64,000 nucleotides of DNA, from contig JAVMKO010000003.1 of the NCBI GenBank assembly GCA_032164245.1, forward strand, positions 45,386,890 to 45,450,889. Direction: 5' to 3'. The notes below the pieces were generated by a model. That model had not been told where the DNA came from and did not search any database. It saw nothing but the letters and a program-made list of their open reading frames with translations. The position numbers and the translations under genes are program-made. Source of the DNA: Sternotherus odoratus (taxonomy: Eukaryota > Chordata > Testudines > Kinosternidae). Positions 11,095 through 22,960 of this stretch are shown here, piece after piece (the stretch's first letter is position 1; the number at the start of each line of letters is the position of its first letter).

Positions 11095-11379
11095 GGCTGA
11101 TCTTCACTAGGGGGGTATATCGGCTATAGATACGCAAATTCAGCTACATTAACAACGTAGCTGAATTCGACTTATCTACAGCCGATTTACCTGTCGTCCT
11201 CACGGCGGTGGCAGTCGGTGGCGCGCTCCCCCATCGACTTCAGCTTGCGCCTTTTGGCAAGCCGTAGTTCCGGAGTCGATGGGGGCGCCGCTGGCGATCG
11301 ATTTATCGCATCTTGACAAGACGCGATAAATCGATCGCCAAAAGATCGATCCCTACCGGCTTTAGTGAAGACAAGCCCC
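11095..11379. mobile_element. Harbinger MITE
   Basis: The left end GGCTGATCTTCACTA is answered on the right by the inverted GGCTTGTCTTCACTA. This is close to the ends of the autonomous Harbinger (GGGTATGTCTTCACTAC). Two internal inverted repeats are visible: CAGCTACATTAAC / GTAGCTG near the left, and GGCGATCGATTTATCGC / GCGATAAATCGATCGCC near the right (about 11,292-11,340), so the element can fold. A matching 3-bp duplication is not clear. Confidence 0.75.
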
Positions 11380-12926
11380 ATGATAACAGTCTTTGTTTCA
11401 TGTACATTTACGATTTCAAAGCATGTAAATTCTTACCTGCAGAAGATGGGGAAATACTATATAAAAACATGGAAAACCAAATACCAAAACTAATTAATTA
11501 AATACAATCCACCATTATACAATTTCTCCTGCATACCCCCCAGAGATGTCTTGCGTACTACCAGGGGTATGCATACCTCAGTTTGGGAATCCCTGATCTA
11601 AGGAGTATTACCAGGAACATTGACTGAGATTTTGTTCTCAAAGATTTTAACACTTTCACAAAGTTCTATTCAGTGTCCAAATGACTAAATCTTTTTTATA
11701 TTTTATCCTATATCAGATATATCCTTTATCTTTTTTCCTATATCATATATATATTTAATCAGATATTTCAATAATAATAATACAGAGCATCAAAGTCTAC
11801 CTTGAGTTATATGAATCTAACGACAACTTTGGTCCTGGATGTCTTTTTATTTTTATATACACTATAAGTTGTTATATTTTTTAGTTTTACAAAGGTGATG
11901 TAGTTTTTTGAAACAAAAGTAAAATGTTGAGACAGAACCAAAAAAATGTTATGTTCTTCTACACAGAATATTTTCTGTCTAGTTTAGAATGAATGTTTTG
12001 GTTTTAAAAAATAGCTTGAATTTTTAAAATTTAACTTAAAATGTTAAGTTGATACTATGCTTCAAAATAATAGTGACAGTGATGAACCTAATAACACAAT
12101 ATATTTTTGATAATGATAATAACCAGAGATACTGCATGTAGTCTCTAGAGAAAGATTTTAAAATATATTGACCGCAAACAATAAATGTATTAACATTACA
12201 TAATAAATTAAACCCAGTCACATGAATCAAAATGATTCAGTGGTTAGCAAAGACAAGACATCACAGTATATTCTGTACCATAGAAATGTAAAGGGACCGG
12301 AATTTCCAGATGACAGACCTGTTTTGTATGTCAAAAGAGAGTCCTAACATACAATAGAAGTGTTACAAAATGATTCTTTCAGAGTCTTGCTGTGTGAGAA
12401 GCCTTTTGCCATTTTGGCATACTCTTTGCATAATAAATCTCCTGTACTAGTTGGCAAATTATCAAAAACAATGTCCTATGAGTTAAAAAAACTCACCAGA
12501 TTATTCCTTTACTGTGTTGTGAAGTTTTTCCATTACTAACAAATTAAGTATTAAAACCAAAACAACTTGAGTGAGGAGTACATTGTCCACATCTTAACTA
12601 CACGTTTCCTTCAGAGCAATCAGTAACAAGGATATTGTGTTGTTGAATTTTTTTTTCCTTTGGTTAAATGAGAAAAATTATCATCTAAAAAGAAAATGAC
12701 AGTACGACTCTGATGTAAAAAAACAAATAAATAGCTATGCCCAGAAGCAATGATAAGAAGAACCTAGTTTAAAGTGTTAAAACCACATAGAAAAATTGAC
12801 TGTGCTTTTTGTAGAAAAGAGATAGACATTTATAGTTTTTACTTATGTACAATATTGTCTCACTCAAATTCTGCCTATTAAAAGTGTTGGTCCATGTTTA
12901 CTCTGGTGTAAATGTGAAAGAATTTC
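11380..12926. other. Single-copy AT-rich sequence
   Basis: No gene recognised. The short phrase ACTACCAGGGGTATGCATAC at about 11,560 hints at the edge of an old repeat, but I cannot extend it. Confidence 0.45.
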
Positions 12927-12938
12927 ACCTTATATCTG

Positions 12939-13059
12939 AGGTAACAAAGTCCTGTGGCACCTTAAAGACTAACTATAAAGTTTTGAAGCATAAGTCTTTA
13001 AGGTGCCACAGGACTTTGTTACCTCTGCTATTCCAGACTAACACGGCTACCTCTCTGAT
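12939..13059 (+). mobile_element. Penelope-like element end, hairpin-forming
   Basis: An exact 12-bp target duplication, ACCTTATATCTG, flanks the insert (12,927-12,938 and 13,060-13,071). The body carries the CCTGTGGCACCTTAAAGAC end sequence of Penelope-like retroelements twice, in opposite directions. The arms at 12,939-12,969 and 12,994-13,024 are perfect 31-bp inverted repeats separated by a 24-base loop. The right end finishes GACTAACACGGCTACCTCTC, a characteristic terminus. It encodes no protein. Confidence 0.85.
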
Positions 13060-13071
13060 ACCTTATATCTG

Positions 13072-15770
13072 TACACACAAATCTCAAAGATACCCTTAGC
13101 AGTGCTTACTCAGTATTGATATATAGCTCTTCTGTGTGTTTATTTTCATTGTATGTGATTATTAATCTTTGCTTTCTTTTTTGCAATATAGTTTGTTTTA
13201 TCTCATAACTCTTGTCACACAATGATTTTGTACGGTACATAGCACTTGTGATAGTGATGTTTTGTATTTATTAAATACTCTAGCTAAGGCATTTAACATA
13301 ATTTAAAAGTGGAATCATTGGTTTGTATACTTGTTTGCAATGAAATGTACATTGGTTTGTACATTGTTTGCAATGAAAGCTTCTGGTTAAAATTAGAGAG
13401 TCCAAAAGTGGAATCCTTAATCTGACCCTTTTGAGGATGTGGACCATCCTGTCTAATATCCTTCATCTTGAAATATGTTGCTCATTTTAGTCCCAAAGCT
13501 TCCACACACATTTCATTTCACACAAATTTTATTTCTTCACTTTTATTATGTAAAACTATGTGTCGGGAAAATATATATGAAATGAAGGTTATAAAGTTAG
13601 CCACATAGAAGACATGAATCCCAAAGCATTTTAAGATTCTTGTATGAATAATACTTTTGCATCCTTCATTATGGGTCTTTGTCACACATTACATCCCTTG
13701 TTTGGGCCTTCGCAAATTGAGAGTTATGGTTTAGATAAAATGGGAATGTCATCTGAATCGACCTTATGCAAAACAAAACCTATACCCCAATTTGAATATT
13801 TGCAAAAGCAAAATCACTTGTTCTTCTCTTGTGAACTGGAGATAACTTGGTAACTTATAAATTTGTCAGATTGATTAAAGTGATCCAATTTCCCCCAAAT
13901 CCATTATTATTAATTATTTGTATTGCAGTTGTTTCCAGAGGGCCCTCATCAGGCTCTATTGTACTGTGTGCTATGCAAATATAAAGTGAGAGGACAAATA
14001 CAGTATTATATTATTTTGCTTTCTTTTATTTCCCACAGATGCCTTAAATTGTAGATTGGTCTTTGACTTCATTTAGAGTGTAAGCACCCGTGGAGAAAAG
14101 GTGGTGTATTTGTATATATTTGTACAATACATGAAAGTGACTGAAATGGTTCATATCTTGGGAAATGTCTCTATCGCTAATTACGAAGTAAATCAAATTT
14201 TGGGTCAAAAGCCTTGAGTGTCCCAAAGACATTGAACTGTTGCAATACATAGTTCTCTAAAGTGTTGTTCAGAGGTTCATTGTTAGACTTGTTACCATTC
14301 ACAATTAAGTAGCATCCTTTTGACCTTTATGTGGAAACATGAGGTTTGCTACATTACATCAAATTATTGGTTCATCTAATTCCCAGTTATCTTGTCTCTA
14401 GTGTTATTCAAAATTTCAAAGGTAGAGCCACTCCCCACCTTCAAAAATGTATTTTGTTGTGCAGTGTTGGAGTGAGGAAAAAGGGCTTTTATTTATTGAT
14501 TGGTAGGTTGGTTGATCCATTTTCATACTGTGTTTCTAAAAATATTCAAGTCAGCTTTGTCAAATTAAGATAGATTTAGAACTGTAAAATCTATAATAAC
14601 CGACTTGCAGAATTGAGTAAGCTCTCCTATTCACCTTCATTAGATTTTTGCAGGCCTGATTAATGCTATGTCTCTGTGAGTTACATTTTGGAGGTGAAGG
14701 ATAATTATTGCCATTGCTGTCAGTGATATAACGGAGCTTTTGATACATGATATTCTGCTTACAATCAAATGAATAAGATATTATTTTTGGCTTTGTTTAT
14801 GGAAAAAAATACTTTTTTTGAAATTGTGGAGAGTCTGTGTAGTGAAAAGATGAATTGTTTCTTGGAATTGTAACTTTGTTCCTAGAGAAAAATAGGCGGA
14901 GGGAATACCTCTGCAGTCTTATGACAGCCTGTGAAGCTGGTGCCAGGGTTTGAAAAACGACGCTGCCCTATGCAGTGTCTCAGAGAAGTTATTTCTTGTT
15001 GATAAATGAATGAAAGGGGAAGAATGCCTGGTAATGCCATGCCATTAGTTTTCCTCTCAGGCTTTAAATTGTGCATTTTTATGTATTGTTCCTGATCGAA
15101 GGGAAATTTTTAATCAAAATCATGACTTAGTACGTGCCTAACCCAAATTTCTGAAGTATAGAAGATTTCACACATGAAACTATCAGTACTAAGGGGAAAT
15201 GGTTCATACACTGACTGTAAAATATATAATAACTGACTTGCAGAATTGAGTAAACTGGATTGCCAAATAGTTCCCCGCAAACAAGCAGTGGAAGGTAAAA
15301 AAAGACAAAGGAAAGCTAGGAAGTCTACAAAAACCTTGCTGAGCAAATCCTTATTAGTGAGCTAGCAAGTTCAGAGTTCAATACAATTTAATTTAAAAAA
15401 AATGAGCCAGAGAAAACCAGAGGTGGTTACCTGGGCGGGTGGAGATAATATGAGAAACAAAGGTGTCCCTGAAGTAGAAGATAAAAGAACCATGTTATCT
15501 GTCTACAGTCACTGTCCTGTTGGCATGCTGACAATACTTTATCACAAATAGCAAATAAAACTGGGCAAAGAGATACTCCTGTTTTGAATTTTTTGAAGTG
15601 TTGACCTTTTTTCAAAATCAATTTTTTCCAGCCGTTTCAACAAATTCCAAATGACAAACAAATTAGCCTGCTTGCAGCATCTCATTTTGTTTCATTGCTA
15701 ATAGATGTTTCTGGGAGTACATAACTCCAGATCGCCGTATGTAGGATCCCCATTGAACAGAGTCTGGTTG
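13072..15770. other. Single-copy AT-rich sequence
   Basis: No gene recognised. At about 13,920-14,000 there is a short match in style to an ancient amniote interspersed repeat (CTCTATTGTACTGTGTGCTA followed by an AAATATAAAGTGAGAGGACA segment), too short to name with confidence. Confidence 0.4.
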
Positions 15771-15779
15771 AAGGTCACT

Positions 15780-16215
15780 ATGCTGATTTTCACAGTCCTT
15801 TATGGTGTTGGCTTAACTTCCTGTAAGATTGCCTCTCTTCCCTTGGTGGTGACCTCTTATATTCCAGGGGAATACAATTCTTTAAAAACAGGGAAGACTT
15901 TTATCCCCGGTAAGCAGATGATATACAGAAGCCAACCAAGACTGTGGAACTCGATGCCAGATGCAATAGGAATAGTCACCATGCTCACAATGGTCAGAAT
16001 GAAATGAAAATCTCATCTCTTCCACTTATTTTAACCACAGTGACCTTCTCAAACAAGTCCACATTCAAGCCACATAGTCCACATAAAACAAAAAATTAAC
16101 CAAACAATTTTAATCTTGTTCCTGCCATCAGGATGGGAAGAGAGATTTTTGTGAGTATTTCTTGTGGAAAGCACTCAGATATTGTGATGGTGGGCAACCT
16201 TATAAATACCAGGAC
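15780..16215 (+). mobile_element. Degraded L2 LINE 3' fragment
   Basis: A plus-strand frame ending at about 16,007 contains SQPRLWNSMPDAI. This recalls the conserved 'APRLWNSLP' motif near the C-terminus of L2 polymerases, preceded by a plausible 'Y-P-G' and 'LKT' context. The downstream GGAAAGCACTCAGATATTGTGAT...AATACC resembles the L2 3' untranslated region. The copy is old, heavily mutated and lacks the polymerase core. Confidence 0.45.
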
Positions 16216-17573
16216 AGATGGAATGCATAGCATTTTAAAGTGCTTTACAGCATCAAAATGTGGACAAATGTTACATTAATTTTAGCACTTTGCACTGTAC
16301 TAAACTTGGCAACTAGGAATAAGCCTTTTGGTTATGATTGTGGGCAGTGGACATGGTGTCAAAACTCTTTCTGAGTGGCTTTCTCCCTAGATAGCTGTTT
16401 CAAAAATGCCAGAAACAAAATATGTTATGCCTTAGTATAAATTCAGCTTTTGGCAGCTTTATTTTCTTTGACTTTAAGCTTTAGACCTCTTCGAAAAATG
16501 GTAAATCTGAACAAGAGGGTAGGAATAATTTCCATGTCTCAATGTTCTCATTCCACTCACAATACAAATGACAATGGTAATGGATGTTGTCCTCTCTGTT
16601 ACACAGTTCAAATGTACGCATGGAAATGGGGTTGACTTCCTTATGATGAGGAAAGGAAGACAATGACGGTTCAGGTACATTTATTTGCCTATTTGTTCCT
16701 TCCTTTAACAGGTTGGTATTTCAGTAGTAATTCACATGGATACTACAAACAGATTTTAAAGCAATGGCAATACAGAATCTATTGACCAGTATCTAAAAAT
16801 GTTTTTGAAAGTGGAAGCAGCAGGTCATTGTACAGAAATCAAATGCATGTGTCTGATGCCTGTAGAAAATGGATCTTAGAAGGACAGATGAGGAAGAGCA
16901 TCATACTCTTTTAATAATAAAATTCTTAAGGACAAATGTTGGCCTTACATGTTGGTCTCCCATTGACTTAAATTGGAGCATCATGCATGGATCTGTAGCT
17001 AGAATTCAGCTCTTCTATACATTCCCTAAAAATATTTATATAATGTGTCTTATTTCACATCCTATTCACAGAATGGAGTGAGTTAGTTATCTGTTACTCT
17101 GTTTTCAGCAATTCTGATAATGACTTTAAGATAATGACCTTTATATCTGTCTTTTAGGAAGTGTTGATGAGGTTGGTGAGGACAGGGGATCTTGTCTTAA
17201 GTATGGTTTCTCATTAAAATTGCATCAAATTTATGATACAAGGTTTAAAGTATCAGTTTTGGGCCTTGCCTTGCATCTGTAATGAGACTTACAAACAGGG
17301 TTGTAAAGTAACCACGGCATCTTCATTATGATGAAATGGATAATTGATGCTTAAAAATAGCTTTGTGGTGTTAATTAGTAAGCATCTAAGAAAATAACAT
17401 GTTCACAGTAAATCCTTTTCAGTTTACAACAAAAATGGAAGTGTTATTACAAAATATGTTAATACTTTTGTTTTCTTCCTTGTCTTTTTCACTCTTCCTG
17501 GTCACAAACAAGAAAAAAATGTGTGTATGGATTTTTTTTTACTTCGTTTTTAAAGTGGATGTTTAGTGAGTGG
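16216..17573. other. Single-copy sequence, nothing recognised
   Basis: AT-rich sequence with several frames of 60-70 codons on both strands at 16,450-16,680 and 16,869-17,081. None shows a domain, a good start context or bordering splice sites. Confidence 0.5.
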
Positions 17574-17587
17574 CAATAGGAAAAACA

Positions 17588-17868
17588 TCTATCAATGTCA
17601 TATATGTCATTATATGCCACCAATGTCCCTCTGCTATGTACATTGGCCAAACTGTACAGTCCCTACAAAAAAGGATAAATGGACACAAATCAGATATCAG
17701 GAATGGCAATATACAAAAACCTGTAGGAGAACACTTCAACCTGCCTGGACACACAATTACAGATTTAAAAGTCACCATATTGCAGCAAAAAAACCTTCAA
17801 GACCAGACTGCAAAGAGAAACTGCAGAGCTGCAATTCATTTGCAAATTTGACACAATCAATCTGGGAC
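17588..17868 (+). pseudogene. GIY-YIG endonuclease domain of Penelope element
   Basis: The frame encodes a GIY-YIG nuclease core: NVIYVIICHQCPSAMYIGQT supplies the V-I-Y and Y-I-G strands, and a downstream QKRINGHKSDIRN segment supplies the conserved R and the H-K. PVGEHFNLPGHT follows, the H...H part of the Penelope-specific Cys/His insertion, with C-H-Q-C earlier. In active elements this domain nicks target DNA for reverse transcription. Here the frame starts inside the protein at the truncation point and shifts at about 17,820, so it is dead. The first residues read upstream belong to the host flank. Confidence 0.85.
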
Positions 17869-18142
17869 TGAACAAAGATTATGAATGGCTTGCTAATTAC
17901 AAAAACAGCTTCTCCTCTCTCCGAGTTCACACCTCCAATTCAGCTGCTAGAGGAATACCTCACCTTCCCTGATTTGAGATAACAAGCTGGTTCAGGCTGA
18001 TTGGACTGACCTTGTTATCTCCTACCTGGTTCTTGCCTACTTATCTATACCTGCCCCTGGACACTTCCACTGCTTGCATTCACGAAAGCTTATGCTTCAA
18101 TACATTAGTTAGTCTTTAAGGTGCCACAGGACTCTTTGTTAC
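17588..18142 (+). mobile_element. 5'-truncated Penelope-like retroelement
   Basis: The insertion is bounded by an exact 14-bp duplication, CAATAGGAAAAACA (17,574-17,587 and 18,143-18,156). Its 5' part encodes the GIY-YIG endonuclease region of a Penelope-like polyprotein. The 3' part carries the CACGAAAGCTTATGCTTC segment and ends in AAGGTGCCACAGGACTCTTT. The reverse transcriptase domain is missing through 5' truncation, as is common for target-primed insertions. Confidence 0.9.
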
Positions 18143-18156
18143 CAATAGGAAAAACA

Positions 18157-18495
18157 GCACTAGACTGCAATTACTTACTGCAAATCTCAAGTTGCTAGAA
18201 ATACAGCTTACTATTTGGGGTACTAAAAAACTTAAGGGGGAAAAATCATGAAAATAAAAACTTCACATGTCCTCTGTGATTTGCTTATGGAAACAATAAT
18301 GTATAAGATAGTAAGTGGATGTGATCTGATTCTACTTCAATTGAAATCAATGCCAAAACTCTAATGAAAGCAGGATCAAGCCCTGAATTGGTGTCATATA
18401 CCTTGAATGTAGGGTAAGGTACAAGGTCAAAAGCTGTATTCCTTCAGAATCTGGAGTTATTTAATGTTGCTTGCCAAGAAGCATTGACTTATGCA
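18157..18495. other. Single-copy sequence
   Basis: A spacer of about 340 bases between the Penelope insertion and the CR1 element. Nothing recognised. Confidence 0.5.
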
Positions 18496-19251
18496 TGCAT
18501 GGTCTATAATTACACCCTTCTCAACCAATAAAACTTTCCCTCGGGACAAGCTAGTAGATAATTATATGACCTATACAGATGATGAGATCTGTGATGAGAT
18601 AACTGGCTGTGTGGATGAGGGGAAAGCAGTAGACATGTTATTCCTTGACGTTTTAGCAAAGCTTTTGATACGGTCTCTCACAGTATTCTTACTAGCAAAT
18701 TAAAGAAGTATGGGCTGAGTGAATGGACGATAAGGTGGATAAAAAGCTGGCTAGATCATTGGGCTCAATGACTCCATGTCTAATTGGTAGCTAGTAGCAA
18801 GTGGAGTGCCCCAAAGGTCGGTCCTAAGGCTGGGTTTTGTTCAGTATCTTCATTAATGATCTGGAAGATGGCACAGACTGTACCCTCAGTAAGTTTGCAG
18901 AAGACACTAATTTAATATACTACATCGGAACTCCATACACTCTCAGAACCCCGATTTGACTTGCAAGCTACAAAGTTTGCCCACCCCCGATACAGAGGGA
19001 CCTAGACAAATTAGAGGATTGGGCCAAAAGAAATCTGAGGATGGTGTGGATTGCACCTTCAGCAAGTTTTCAGATAACACTAAACTGGGAGGGGATACTC
19101 CGGAGGGTAGGGCTAGGGTCGAGAGTGACCTAGACAAATTGGAGGATTGGGCCAAAAGAAATCTGATGAGGTTCAACAAGGACAAGTGCAGAGTCCTGCA
19201 CTTAGGATGTAAGAATCCCATGCACTGCTACAGACTAGGGACCGAGTAGCT

Positions 19252-19318
19252 GGCTTTTTATTTATATGGGCTCCTATTACCCCCCATCCCTGTCCCAATT
19301 TTTCACACTTGCCATCTG
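19252..19318. mobile_element. hAT MITE fragment inside CR1
   Basis: The stretch from GGCTTTTTATTTATATGGGC through CTCCTATTACCCCCCATC to CACTTGCCATCTGGT matches the right arm of a common turtle MITE whose ends read 'GACCAGATGTCC...'. It replaces the CR1 segment expected between the 'YRLGT' and 'AKKAN' motifs, so CR1 sequence was lost with the insertion. Confidence 0.55.
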
Positions 19319-19625
19319 GTGCCAAGAAAGCTAATAGTAGTTTGGGCTGCATAAGTAGGAGCATTGCCAGCGGCACAAGAGACATGATCATTCCCTTCTG
19401 TTTGACATTGATGAGGCCTCATCTGGAGTATTGTGTCAAGTTTTGGGCCCCACACTACAAGAAGGATGTGGAAAAATTGGAGAGTCCAGTGGAGGGCAAC
19501 ACAAATGATTAGGGGGCTGGAGTACATGACATTTGAGGAGAGGCTGACGGAACTGGGATTATTTAGTCTGCAGAAGAGAAGAGTGAAGAGGGATTTGATA
19601 GCTGCTTTCAACTACCTGAAGGGGG

Positions 19626-20381
19626 GGGGTAAGAGCGGGTACCCCAGTCTCTGTGCTCTTGAGTACAGAGAAAGGGACTCTTTTTAGCCAGACCACTTAA
19701 CTTTAGCTGCTTCCCAGCCAAGTTTAATTCTCTACACCCCAAGACTCCCCCCTTTTTACCAGCTGGGAACTTGGGGAACCACAGCTGCCACCATCTGAGT
19801 AGATATCCAAGGCCCTGGATTGGGGTACTCAGACTCCCCAAAACCCTAACTCTGTCCCCCTCCCTGAGAGCCAGAGTCAGACACCTGGAGGCTGTCACCT
19901 CCCCCCTCCTCTCTTCTCGTTGAAGAGAGAGAGACAGACGCCGTTCCTCAACTCATACCCTGAGCTGATCTTTTTCTCTACCACCCCTCCCTCCTCTCTT
20001 CCCAGCCTGGAAGCAGAGGAAACCTTAAGGGGAATAAACCAAACGCTTTATAACTAAAATTTAATAAAGAAAAGAGCATAGAACATAGGCACAGCTTACA
20101 ATTTAGAGTTCTCTAACTTCTCATCTGAAATGGACAGAGACACCCAATAGGTACAGACTTTATGCAAAATCAAAATATTACTCACAATTAGCTAAGTAGG
20201 AATATAAGAAGGAAAGTTGAGTCATCTCCACAGCTAGAGATGCTTCGGAACCCTTGCCAACTACATGGAAAACCAAACTCGAACTAAAACTAAACTCCCT
20301 CCTTCTCTCACGGCAAGGAAGCTCTTGCGTCACTTGTTCTCAGGTAACATTAACCCTCTCCAGCACTTTACACTTATGACA
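19626..20381 (-). mobile_element. LTR-like insert in the CR1 element
   Basis: About 756 bp of unrelated sequence interrupts the CR1 frame exactly between 'FNYLKGG' and the codons that follow. GGGGG lies on each side (19,621-19,625 and 20,382-20,386), compatible with a 5-bp duplication but uninformative because it is a homopolymer. On the minus strand it starts TGTCATAAGTGTAAAG, like a retroviral LTR. The far end (CTCTTACCCC) lacks a clean CA. The interior is pyrimidine-rich with no coding content. I call it a probable solo LTR, family unknown. Confidence 0.55.
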
Positions 20382-20729
20382 GGGGGTCCAAAAAGGATGG
20401 ATCTAGACTGTTCTCAGTGGTAGCAGATGACAGAACAAGAAGTAATGGTCTCAAATTGCAGTGCGGGAGGTTTAGGTTGGATATTAGGGAACCGTTTTCA
20501 CTAGGAGGGTGATGAAGCACTGGAATGGGTTACCTAGGGAGGTGGTAGAATCTTCCTGAGAGGTTTTTAGGGTCAGGCTTGACAAAGCCCTGTCTGGGAT
20601 GATTTAGTTGGGGCTTGGTGCTGCTTTGAGTAGGGGTTGAATTACATGACTTCCTGATGTCCCTTCCAACCCTGATATTCTCTGAGTCTAAGATTCTATC
20701 TATATATGTATTCATTTAGATAAATATAA

Positions 20730-21151
20730 CAGTACAGCCTCGATTTAACGGACTTCGGATGCAACGGACAAAATTTCTAAGCAAGTCTGATGCATCCGAA
20801 ATCCATTTGTCGCGAAATCCATTGCTGCCGTCCGGGTCAGGACAGTGGGCGGGCTGGCTGCCGGCTCCCGGCTGCCACCCGGGTCCCAGCAGCCCGGACC
20901 CGGGCGGGCTGGCTGACAGCTCCCGGCTGCCTCCCGGGTCCCAGCAGCCAGAACCCGGGCGGGCTGGCTGACGGGTCCCGGCTGCCACCCGGGTCCCGGC
21001 AGCGGGCGGGCTGCGGAACTGCCGCCCCGACCCTGTGGCGGTCAGGCTGCTGCTCCGACAGCTCGTTTTTTTATTATTATTAAATAACGGACTTTTTCAT
21101 TTAGCGGACACCCCCTCGCCCGAATTAGTCCGTTAAATGGAGGTTTTACTG
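20730..21151 (-). mobile_element. pogo/Tigger-like MITE, copy B
   Basis: This is the same family as 10,118-10,850 but inverted. The left end is CAGTACAGCCTCGATTTAAC and the right end, read inward, is CAGTAAAACCTCCATTTAAC followed outside by TA. It keeps the GATGCATCCGAAATCC segment and the A/T-rich TTATTATTATTAAATAAC arm. Only about three units of the GC-rich minisatellite remain (about 20,850-21,010). The left TA is disturbed (AA precedes CAG). Confidence 0.85.
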
Positions 21152-22751
21152 TAATAAAAATCCTCTGTCCCTTGCTCAATAGTGTTTTTGACAAATCCTT
21201 AAAACCGCAATCAATAAAAAATTACATACCCACCAGAATACATACACCAGCTTAGCTAAAAACAAGTAGTTAAAACATAAATCTTTAAAAGATATAATGT
21301 TCCACTTGTTCCCAAAATAATTATTCACAACCCTGTCCTTGCCCTCCTCCCAAAGTCAGAGCTATGTACATTAAGCATAGTCTCTAGATAACCTGTATAT
21401 AGTGTACCAATGAGAGTCAGAAGTCATTTTTGTGGGGTCCTATTGAATTAAAAGAAAATAATGTACCAATTGTATTCTCTTAGAACAAATTATAATTGAA
21501 CTTATAATTGAAGAAAATAGAACAATGAATAGAAAAATAGGCTCAAAATGTAGGAATAGGTTTATTAATAGGATTTTATTAACTCTGGTATTGTGTAATG
21601 GAGCATCAAGTAGTAGTCTAAGCAGAGTCAGAAGGAGACTACTGTGACCTTATAAAATTAGGATGGAAAGTGTTGACAAAGTTTTTGAAACAGCCATGTA
21701 TATGGTAGCTGATAAAATCCCACTTATGGCCACCTGGTGCATACAGCCCTGATGGTATCTCATGTTCTGTTTTGCATTTTTCACTCTCCTTTTTGTGCAA
21801 TCTGCACTTTCGGTGCATACATAGCAGCTGTGATCTGCAGGGCAGTGTCTGATTCCTTTTCTGACCTGCAGTCTGACACAAAAAAGCTGGGAAGATAGAA
21901 CCAACATTTATTTTGATATTTATTCTGCTTCAAGTCACAAGGACAGTTTGTCTATGCAAAATATTTAGAATGCCCCCCCCCCAAAAAAAAAAGTCTGCCA
22001 AAAATATCCCTCAAAATACTTCAGATATAATTTGGACACTAATAAGAAGAACATTGAGCCATATTCATTAAATTACACATGCAGTTTTTAAAGATTAATG
22101 TATCTTAATTCCTAGATTTTGGAATAGAGTGTCTGGTTCTGCTATATACCAGTTGATGCTTTTATCTCTTGCCACCCCAGGGCCCTTGATTATAAGATTT
22201 TCAGACTATAGGACTGTGCAGTTGAAGTTTAAATTAAAATTAAGACTTAGTCATTGAGAACATATTTAGCTACAACATTTTTAAAAGTACCTCTGAGATG
22301 TTAATTATCCATACATTGTCATTACGTACTTTTATGTCCCTCTTCACAGAGAATAGTAAATCCCCAGATAATTAATTTAATATGGCAAAGGAATAGAACA
22401 TGTTGGTTAATTTATTATATCCAGTTTTGCAAGCACATTGCTAGTAAAATAAAATTGTACTATTGCAACATTCAGGTTGCACAGTTAAAATAATGTAGGG
22501 CTAAATTTTCCCTAGCATTTGCTCAGCCACATAGGGGAGAAAGGAAAGTAGGACTTCCCTTATCCCTCTTACTGAACCAAGCAAAGGCTGGTCACATTTT
22601 GATTTCAGCTGTGAGCATGGCAGGGGAGAGCAGAAACTGTTGGCCCGTCTGCAAACTAGTGTGCAGGTAGGGTGAATGGGAAGAGCTTTGGAGCTTTTGA
22701 TCCAATGCACGGTGGGGAGGAGAGTGAGCTGGATTGCTAGAAGGTGTGAAA
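21152..22751. other. Single-copy AT-rich sequence
   Basis: No gene recognised. A frame of 80-85 codons on the minus strand at 21,639-21,907 has scattered cysteines but no domain I know. Its two overlapping frames make a real exon unlikely. Confidence 0.45.
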
Positions 22752-22754
22752 TAA

Positions 22755-22960
22755 GGCCAGGTCTACACTACAACCTATATCGGTATAACTACGTCAATCA
22801 GGGGTGTGAAAAAGCCACACCCTTGAGCAATGTAAGTATACTGACCTAACCCACCAGGTAGACTGCACTGTGTTGATGGGAAACCTTCTCCATCGACATA
22901 GATACCATCTCTTGTGGAAGTGGATTAACTCTGCTGATGGGAGGTAACCCCTTCCTGGCA
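22755..22960. mobile_element. Harbinger MITE, right end lost
   Basis: Preceded by TAA, the sequence GGCCAGGTCTACACTACAAC continues with a TATATCGGTATAACTACGTC block and CAGGGGTGTGAAAAAGCCAC, a familiar turtle MITE. The matching right end is not found, so this is a truncated copy. Confidence 0.65.

Larger units (their letters stand above)
18500..20700 (+). mobile_element. CR1 LINE 3' half, rearranged
   Basis: Plus-strand fragments follow the order of CR1 ORF2: [19 protein letters not shown] (RT block near 18,570-18,660), [17 protein letters not shown] (about 18,700), then RVESDLDKLEDWAKRNLMRF and KCRVLHLG (about 19,120-19,210), [19 protein letters not shown] (about 19,410-19,470) and [19 protein letters not shown] (about 19,550-19,600). 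The 3' end at 20,387-20,700 ends in CCTTCCAACCCTGATATTC with a degraded ATTCTATG tail. It contains an LTR-like insert, a MITE fragment and a partial internal duplication. It is not functional. Confidence 0.85.
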
